The notes below the pieces were generated by a model. It was not told the origin of the DNA, did not search any database, and saw only the letters and a program-made list of their open reading frames with translations. Source: Osedax fenrisi (taxonomy: Eukaryota > Annelida > Polychaeta > Sabellida > Siboglinidae). Taken from it: a stretch of 64,000 bases of DNA. Position numbers and translations under genes: made by a program. The stretch's first letter is position 1. The number at the start of each line of letters is the position of its first letter. Below are positions 52,923 through 62,462 of the stretch, piece after piece. The DNA lies in the NCBI GenBank assembly GCA_964019155.1, contig CAXHSG010000177.1:1054001-1118000 (forward strand), in the 5' to 3' direction.

Positions 52923-54613
52923 ATTAGTTTAATTATAACATGGGTGTTAATGATAGCATTAGTTTTAAGCATAGCATGGGTGTTAATGATACCATTAGTT
53001 ATAAGTATAGCATGGGTGTTAATGATAGCATTAGTTTTAAGTATAGCATGGATGTTAATGATATCATTAGTTTTAATTATAACATGGGTGTTAATTATAG
53101 CATTAGTTTTAATGATAGCATGGGTGTTAATGATAGCATTAGTTTTAAGTATAGCATGGGTATTAATGGTATCATTTGTTTTAAGTATAGCATGGGTGTT
53201 AATGATAGCTTTAGTTTTAAGTATAGCATGGGTGTTAATGATAGCATTAGTTTTAAGTATAGCATGGATGTTAATGATAGCTTTAGTTTTAAGTATAGCA
53301 TGGATGTTAATGATAGCATTAGTTTTAACTATAGCATGGGTGTTAATGATAGCATTAGTTTTAATTATAACATGGGTGTTAATGATACCATTAGTTTTAA
53401 TGATAGTATGGGTGTTAATGATAACATTAGTTTTAATGATAGCATTAGTTCTAAGTATATCATGTATGTTAATGATAGCATTAGTTTTAAGTATAGCATG
53501 GGTATTAATGATATTATTAGTTTTAAGTATATCATGGATGTTAATGATAGCATTAGTTTTAACTATAGCATGGGTGTTAATGATAGCATTAGTTATAAGT
53601 ATAGCATGGATGCTAATGATAGCATTAATTTCAAGTATAGCATGGATGTTAATGATAGCTTTAGTTTTAAATATAGCATGGATGTTAATGATAGTATTAG
53701 TTTTAAGTATAGCATGGGTGTTAATGATAGCATTAGTTATAAGTATAGCATGGGTGTTAATGATAGCATTAGTTTTAAGTATAACATGGGATTTAATGAT
53801 AGCATTAGTTTTAAGTATAGCATGGGTGTCAATGATAGCTTTAGTTTTAAGTATAGCATGGGTGTTAATGATAGCATTAGTTTTAATTATAACATGGGTG
53901 TTAATGATAGCATTAATTTTAATGATAGCATGGGTGTTAATGATAGCATTAGTTTTTATGATAGCATTAGTTTTAAGTATAGCATGGGTATTAATGATAG
54001 CATTAGTATTAAGTATAGCATGGGTGTTAATGATAACATTACTTTTAAGTATAACATGGATGTTAATGATAGAATCAGTTTTAAGTATAGCATGGGTGTT
54101 AATGATAACATTAGTTTTAATTATAACATGGGTGTTAATGATAGCATTAGTTTTAATGATAGCATGGGTGTTAATGATAGCATTATTTTTAAGTATAGCA
54201 TGGGTGTTAATGATATCATTAGTTTTAAGTATAGCATGGGTGTTAATAATAGCATTAGTTATAAGTATAGCATGAGTGTTAATAATAGCATTAGTTTTAA
54301 GTATAGCATGGGTTTTAATGATAGCATTATTTTTAAGTATAGCATGGGTGTCAATGATAGTATTAGTTTTAAGTATAGCATGGATGTTAGTGATAGTATT
54401 AGTTTTAAGTATAGCATGGGTGTTAATGATACCATTAGTTATAAGTATAGCATGGGTTTTAATGATAGCATTAGTTTTAAGTATAGCATGGATGTTAATG
54501 ATATAATTAGTTTTAATTATAATATGGGTGTTAATTATATCATTAGTTTTAATGATAGCATGGGTGTTAATGATAGCATTAGTTTTAAGTATAGCATGGG
54601 TATTAATGATATC
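52923..54613 (+). repeat. 50-55 kb higher-order repeat, copy 2
   Basis: This is 1,691 bp, tagged by the same 1-bp deletion, with GGTATCATTTG at 53168 and one GGATGCTAATG unit at 53606. It lacks the internal 1.1-kb repeat of copy 1. It has one unit with AAGCATAGC near 52970 and AGAATCAG near 54070, seen only here. Confidence 0.78.
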
Positions 54614-55320
54614 ATTAGTTTAATTATAACATGGGTGTTAATTATAGCATTAGTTTTAATGATAGCATGGGTGTTAATGATAGCATTAGTTTTAAGTATA
54701 GCATGGGTGTTAATGATACCATTAGTTATAAGTATAGCATGGGTGTTAATGATAGCATTAGTTTTAAGTATAGCATGGATGTTAATGATATCATTAGTTT
54801 TAATTATAACATGGGTGTTAATTATAGCATTAGTTTTAATGATAGCATGGGTGTTAATGATAGCATTAGTTTTAAGTATAGCATGGGTATTAATGGTATC
54901 ATTTGTTTTAAGTATAGCATGGGTGTTAATGATAGCTTTAGTTTTAAGTATAGCATGGGTGTTAATGATAGCATTAGTTTTAAGTATAGCATGGATGTTA
55001 ATGATAGCTTTAGTTTTAAGTATAGCATGGATGTTAATGATAGCATTAGTTTTAACTATAGCATGGGTGTTAATGATAGCATTAGTTTTAATTATAACAT
55101 GGGTGTTAATGATACCATTAGTTTTAATGATAGCATGGGTGTTAATGATAACATTAGTTTTAATGATAGCATTAGTTCTAAGTATATCATGTATGTTAAT
55201 GATAGCATTAGTTTTAAGTATAGCATGGGTATTAATGATATTATTAGTTTTAAGTATATCATGGATGTTAATGATAGCATTAGTTTTAACTATAGCATGG
55301 GTGTTAATGATAGCATTAGT
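54614..55320 (+). repeat. 50-55 kb higher-order repeat, copy 3 (partial)
   Basis: This starts with the same 1-bp deletion and follows copies 1 and 2 through GGTATCATTTG at 54895 and the ATATTATTAG unit. The order then changes at about 55320. Confidence 0.75.
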
Positions 55321-56451
55321 TTTAATTATAACATGGATGTTAATGATAGCATTAGTTTTAATGATAGCATGGGTGTTAATGATAGCATTAGTTTTAAGTA
55401 TAGCATGGGTGTTAATGATATCATTAGTTTTAAGTATAGCATGGGTGTTAATGATAGCATTATTTATAAGTATAGCATGAGTGTTAATGATAGCATTAGT
55501 TTTAAGTATAGCATGGGTATTAATGATAGCATTAGTTTTAAGTATAGCATGGGTGTTAATGATAGCATTAGTTTTAAGTATAGCATGGGTGTTAATGATA
55601 GCATTACTTTTAAGTATAACATGGATGTTAATGATAGCATTAGTTTTAAGTATAGCATGGGTGTTAATGATAACATTAGTTTAATGATAGCATTAGTTCT
55701 AAGTATATCATGTATGTTAATGATAGCATTAGTTTTAATTATATCATGGATGTTAATGATAGTAATAGTTTTAACTATAGCATGGGTGTTAATGATAGCA
55801 TTAGTTTTAATTATAACATGGGTGTTAATGATAGCATTAGTTTTAATTATAACATGGATGTTAATGATATAATTAGTTTTAATTATAATATGGGTGTTAA
55901 TTATATTATTAGTTTTAATGATAGCATGGGTGTTAATGATAGCATTAGTTTTAAGTATAGCATGGGTATTAATGATATCATTAGTTTTAATTATAACATG
56001 GGTGTTAATTATAGCATTAGTTTTAATGATAGCATGGGTGTTAATGATAGCATTAGATTTAAGTATAGCATGGGTGTTAATGATACCAGTAGTTATAAGT
56101 ATAGCATGGGTGTTAATGATAGCATTAGTTTTAAGTATAGCATGGATGTTAATGATATCATTAGTTTTAATTATAACATGTGTGTTAATTATAGCATTAG
56201 TTTTAATGATAGCATGGGTGTTAATGATAGCATTAGTTTTAAGTATAGCATGGGTATTAATGATATCATTTGTTTTAAGTATAGCATGGGTGTTAATGAT
56301 AGCTTTAGTTTTAAGTATAGCATGGGTGTTAATGATAGCATTAGTTTTAAGTATAGCATGGATGTTAATGATAGCTTTAGTTTTAAGTATAGCATGGATG
56401 TTAATGATAGCATTAGTTTTAACTATAGCATGGGTGTCAATGATAGTATTA
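55321..56451 (+). repeat. Mosaic array with one 1-bp deletion
   Basis: This is 36-bp array with a private 1-bp deletion at about 55675 (ACATTAGTTTAATG). It carries isolated odd units such as AGTAATAG near 55762, TTAGATTTAAG near 56054 and ACCAGTAG near 56084. No gene is seen. Confidence 0.7.
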
Positions 56452-57614
56452 GTTTTAATGATAGCATGGGTGTTAATGATAGCATTAGTTTTAAGTATAG
56501 CATGGGTGTTAATGATATCATTAGTGTTAAGTATAGCATGGGTGTTAATGATAGCATTAGTTATAAGTATAGCATGAGTGTTAATGATAGCATTAGTTTT
56601 AAGTATAGCATGGGTTTTAATGATAGCATTATTTTTAAGTATAGCATGGGTGTCAATGATAGTATTAGTTTTAAGTATAGCATGGATGTTAGTGATAGTA
56701 TTAGTTTTAAGTATAGCATGGGTGTTAATGATACCATTAGTTATAAGTATAGCATGGGTGTTAATGATAGCATTAGTTTTAAGTACAGCATGGATGTTAA
56801 TGATAGCTTTAGTTTTAAGTATAGCATGGATGTTAATGATAGCATTAGTTTTAACTATAGCATGGGTGTTAATGATAGCATTAGTTTTAAGTATAGCATG
56901 GGTATTAATGATACCATTAGTTTTAATGATAGCATGGGTGTTAATGATAACATTAGTTTTAATGATAGCATTAGTTCTAAGTATATCATGTATGTTAATG
57001 ATAGCATTAGTTTTAAGTATAGCATGGGTATTAATGATATTATTAGTTTTAAGTATATCATGGATGTTAATGATAGCATTAGTTTTAACTATAGCATGGG
57101 TGTTAATGATAGCATTAGTTTTAATTATAACATGGATGTTAATGATAGCATTAGTTTTAATGATAGCATGGGTGTTAATGATAGCATTAGTTTTAAGTAT
57201 AGCATGGGTGTTAATGATATCATTAGTGTTAAGTATAGCATGGGTGTTAATGATAGCATTAGTTATAAGTATAGCATGAGTGTTAATGATAGCATTAGTT
57301 TTAAGTATAGCATGGGTTTTAATGATAGCATTATTTTTAAGTATAGCATGGGTGTCAATGATAGTATTAGTTTTAAGTATAGCATGGATGTTAGTGATAG
57401 TATTAGTTTTAAGTATAGCATGGGTGTTAATGATACCATTAGTTATAAGTATAGCATGGGTGTTAATGATAGCATTAGTTTTAAGTATAGCATGGATGTT
57501 AATGATAGCTTTAGTTTTAAGTATAGCATGGATGTTAATGATAGCATTAGTTTTAACTATAGCATGGGTGTTAATGATAGCATTAGTTTTAAGTATAGCA
57601 TGGGTATTAATGAT
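56452..57614 (+). repeat. 702-bp higher-order pair (56452-56912 and 57154-57614)
   Basis: Two stretches of about 460 bp match at an offset of 702 bp (39 x 18). Both carry the uncommon ATTAGTGTTAAG half unit at about 56520 and 57222. The offset is an odd multiple of 18, so the duplication used the half-unit register. Confidence 0.78.
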
Positions 57615-59219
57615 AGCATTAGTTTTAAGTATAGCATGGGTGTTAATGATAGCATTAGTTTTAAGTATAGCATGGGTGTTAATGATAGCATTACTTTTAA
57701 GTATAACATGGATGTTAATGATAGCATTAGTTTTAAGTATAGCATGGGTGTTAATGATAGCATTAGTTTTAATGATAGCATGGGTGTTAATGATAGCTTT
57801 AGTTTTAAGTATAGCATGGGTGTTAATGATAGCATTAGTTTTAATGATAGCATGGGTGTTAATGATAGCTTTAGTTTTAAGTATAGCATGGGTGTTAATG
57901 ATAGCATTAGTTTTAAGTATAGCATGGATGTTAATGATAGCTTTAGTTTTAAGTATAGCATGGATGTTAATGATAGCATTAGTTTTAACTATAGCATGAG
58001 TGTTAATGATAGCATTAGTTTTAAGTATAGCATGGGTTTTAATGATAGAATTAGTTTTAAGTATAGCAAAGGTATTAATGATATCATTAGTTTTAAGTAT
58101 ATCATGGATGTTAATGATAGTATTAGTTTTAACTATAGCATGGGTGTTAATGATAGCATTAGTTTTAATTATAACATGGGTGTTAATGATAGCATTAGTT
58201 TTAATTATAACATGGGTGTTAATGATAACATTTGTTTTAAGTATAGCATGGATGTTAATGATATCATTAGTTTTAATTATAACATGGGTGTTAATTATAG
58301 CATTAGTTTTAATGATAGCATGGGTGTTAATGATAGCATTAGTTTTAAGTATAGCATGGGTATTAATGATATCATTTGTTTTAAGTATAGCATGGGTGTT
58401 AATGATAGCTTTAGTTTTAAGTATAGCATGGGTGTTAATGATAGCATTAGTTTTAAGTATAGCATGGATATTAATGATAGCTTTAGTTTTAAGTATAGCA
58501 TGGATGTTAATGATAGCATTAGTTTTAACTATAGCATGGGTGTTAATGATAGCATTAGTTTTAAGTATAGCATGGGTATTAATGATATCATTAGTTTTAA
58601 GTATAGCATGAGTGTTAATGATATAATTAGTTTTAAGTATAGCATGGATGTTAATGATAGCATTAGTTTTAACTATAGCATGGGTGTTAATGATAGCATT
58701 AGTTTTAATTATAACATGGGTTTTAATGATACCATTAATTTTAATGATAGCATGGGTGTTAATGATAACATTAGTTTTAATGATAGCATGGGTGTTAATG
58801 ATAACATTATTTTTAATGATAGCATTAGTTCTAAGTATATCAAGTATGTTAATGATAGCATTAGTTTTAAGTATAGCATGGGTATTAATGATATTATTAG
58901 TTTTAAGTATATCATGGATGTTAATGATAGCATTAGTTTTAACTATAGCATGGGTGTTAATGATAGCATTAGTTTTAATTATAACATGGATGTTAATGAT
59001 AGCATTAGTTTTAATGATAGCATGGGTGTTAATGATAGCATTAGTTTTAAGTATAGCATGGGTGTTAATGATATCATTAGTTTTAAGTATAGCATGGGTG
59101 TTAATGATAGCATTAGTTATAAGTATAGCATGAGTGTTAATGATAGCATTAGTTTTAAGTATAGCATGGGTTTTAATGATAGCATTATTTTTAAGTATAG
59201 CATGGATGTTAATGATATC
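57615..59219 (+). repeat. Mosaic array, 57.6-59.2 kb
   Basis: This is an irregular order of units. The segment about 58.29-58.52 kb matches 56.19-56.41 kb at offset 2,106 bp (117 x 18). Odd variants include GCAAAGG near 58067 and ATCAAGTATG near 58839, each a single substitution in the usual ATGG or CATG motif. No gene is seen. Confidence 0.7.
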
Positions 59220-59746
59220 ATTAGTTATAAGTATAGCATGAGTGTTAATGATATAATTAGTTTTAAGTATAACATGGGATTTAATGATAGCATTAGTTTT
59301 AAGTTTAGCATGGGTGTCAATGATAGCATTAGTTTTAAGTATAGCATGGATATTAATGATAGCATTAGTTTTAAGTATAGCATGGGTGTTAATGATAGTA
59401 TTAGTTTTAAGTATAGCATGAGTGTTAATGATAGCATTAGTTTTAAGTATAGCATGGGTTTTAATGATAGCATTAGTTTTAAGTATAGCATGGATGTTAG
59501 TGATAGTATTAGTTTTAAGTATAGCATGGGTGTTAATGATAGCATTAGTTATAAGTATAGCATGAGTGTTAATGATATAATTAGTTTTATGTATAACATG
59601 GGATTTAATGATAGCATTAGTTTTAAGTTTTAAGTTTAGCATGGGTGTCAATGATAGCATTAGTTTTAAGTATAGCATGGATGTTAATGATAGCATTAGT
59701 TTTAAGTATAGCATGGGTGTTAATGATAGTATTAGATTTAAGTATA
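59220..59746 (+). repeat. 324-bp direct repeat containing a 7-bp duplication
   Basis: The GCATGAGTG, GATATAATTAG and GGGATTTAATG series at about 59220-59415 recurs 324 bp (9 x 36) later. In the second copy TTTTAAG is duplicated at 59621-59634, adding 7 bp. This is the only insertion in the window that I found not to be a multiple of 18, and it shifts the reading frames. Confidence 0.8.
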
Positions 59747-62462
59747 GCATGGGTTTTAATGATAGCTTTAGTTTTAAGTATAGCATATGTGTTAATGATA
59801 GCATTAGTTTTAATTATAACATGGGTGTTAATGATAGCATTAGTTTTAATGATAGAATGGGTGTTAATGATAGCATTAGTTTTAATGATAGCATTAGTTT
59901 TAAGTATAGCATGGGTTTTAATGATAGCATTAGTTTTAAGTATAGCATGAATATTAATGATAGCATTACTTTTAAGTATAGCATGGGTGTTAATGATAGC
60001 ATTAGTTATAAGTATAGCATGGATGCTAATGATAGCATTAATTTCAAGTATAGCATGGATGTTAATGATAGCTTTAGTTTTAAATATAGCATGGATATTA
60101 ATGATAGTATTAGTTTTAAGTATAACATGGGATTTAATGATAGCATTAGTTTTAGGTATAGCATGGATGTTAATGATAGCATTAGTTTTAAGTATAGCAT
60201 AGGTGTCAATGATAGCTTTAGTTTTAAGTATAGCATGGGTGTTAATGATAGCATTAGTTTTAATTATAACATGGGTGTTAATGATAGCATTAGTTTTAAT
60301 GATAGCATGAGTGTTAATGATAGCATTAGTTGTTATGATAGCATTAGTTTTAAGTATAGCATGAGTATTAATGATAGCATTAGTATTAATGATAGCATGG
60401 GTGTTAATGATAGCATTAGTTTTAAGTATAGCATGGGTGTTAATGATATCATTAGTTTTAAGTATAGCATGGGTGTCAATGATAGTATTAGTTTTAAGTA
60501 TAGCATGGATGTTAGTGATAGTATTAGTTTTAAGTATAGCATGGGTGTTAATGATACCATTAGTTATAAGTATAGCATGGGTGTTAATGATAGCATTAGT
60601 TTTAAGTATAGCATGGATGTTAATGATATCATTAGTTTTAATTATAGCATGGGTGTCAATGATAGCATTAGTTTTAAGTATAGCATGTATGTTAATGATA
60701 GCATTAGTTTTAAGTATAGCATGGGTATTAATGATAGCATTAGTTTTAAGTATAGCATGGGTGTTAATGATAGCATTACTTTTAAGTATAACATGGATGT
60801 TAATGATAGCATTAGTTTTAAGTATAGCATGGGTGTTAATGATAACATTAGTTTTAATGATAGCATTAGTTCTAAGTATATCATGTATGTTAATGATAGC
60901 ATTAGTTTTAAGTATAGCATGGGTATTAATGATATCATTAGTTTTAAGTATATCATGGATGTTAATGATAGCATTAGTTTTAACTATAGCATGGGTGTTA
61001 ATGATAGCATTAGTTTTAATTATAGCATGGGTTTTAATGATAGCATTATTTTTAAGTATAGCATGGGTGTCAATGATAGTATTAGTTTTAAGTATAGCAT
61101 GGATGTTAGTGATAGTATTAGTTTTAAGTATAGCATGGGTGTTAATGATACCATTAGTTATAAGTATAGCATGGGTGTTAATGATAGCATTAGTTTTAAG
61201 TATAGCATGGATGTTAATGATATCATTAGTTTTAATTATAATATGGGTGTTAATTATATCATTAGTTTTAATGATAGCATGGGTGTTAATGATAGCATTA
61301 GTTTTAAGTATAGCATGGGTATTAATGATATCATTAGTTTTAAGTATAGCATGGGTGTTAATGTTAGCTTTAGTTTTAAGTGTAGCATGGGTGTTAATAA
61401 TAGCATTAGTTTTAAGTATAGCATGGATGTTAATGATAGCTTTAGTTTTAAGTATAGCATGGATGTTAATGATAGCATTAGTTTAAACTATAGCATGGGT
61501 GTTAATGATAGCATTAGTTTTAAGTATAGCATGGGTATTAATGATAGCATTAGTTTTAAGTATAGCATGGGTGTTAATGATAGCATTAGTTTTAAGTATA
61601 TCATGGATGTTAATGATAGCATTAGTTTTAACTATAGCATGGGTGTTAATGATAGCATTAGTTTTAATTATAACATGGGTGTTAATGATAGCATTAGTTT
61701 TAATTATAACATGGGTGTTAATGATAGCATTAGTTTTAATGATAGCATGGGTGTTAATGATAGCTTTAGTTTTAAGTATAGCATGGGTGTTAATGATAGC
61801 ATTAGTTTTAAGTATAGCATGGATGTTAATGATAGCTTTAGTTTTAAGTATAGCATGGATGTTAATGATAGCATTAGTTTTAACTATAGCATGAGTGTTA
61901 ATGATAGCATTAGTTTTAAGTATAGCATGGGTTTTAATGATAGCTTTAGTTTTAAGTATAGCATGGATGTTAATGATAGCATTAGTTTTAACTATAGCAT
62001 GAGTGTTAATGATAGCATTAGTTTTAAGTATAGCATGGGTTTTAATGATAGAATTAGTTTTAAGTATAGCATGGGTATTAATGATACCATTAGTTATAAG
62101 TATAGCATGGGTGTTAATGATAGCATTAGTTTTAAGTATAGCATGGATGTTAATGATATCATTAGTTTTAATTATAACATGGGTGTTAATTATAACATTA
62201 GTTTTAATGATAGCATGGGTGTTAATGATAGCATTAGTTTTAAGTATAGCATGGGTATTAATGATATCATTAGTTTTAAGTATAGCATGGGTATTAATGA
62301 TATCATTTGTTTTAAGTATAGCATGGGTGTTAATGATAGCTTTAGTTTTAAGTATAGCATGGGTGTTAATGATAGCATTAGTTTTAAGTATAGCATGGAT
62401 GTTAATGATAGCATTAGTTTTAAGTATATCATGGATGTTAATGATAGCATTAGTTTTAACTA
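59747..62462 (+). repeat. Mosaic array, 59.7-62.5 kb
   Basis: This contains the tenth GGATGCTAATG unit (60019), an AGTTGTTATGATAG unit near 60329 and a TTTTAGGTATAGC unit near 60150. GTTTAAAC is at about 61482, and TTAATGTTAGC and AAGTGTAGC variants lie near 61360-61385. It ends at a 1-bp deletion at about 62462 (ACTAAGCATGG). No gene is seen. Confidence 0.75.
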
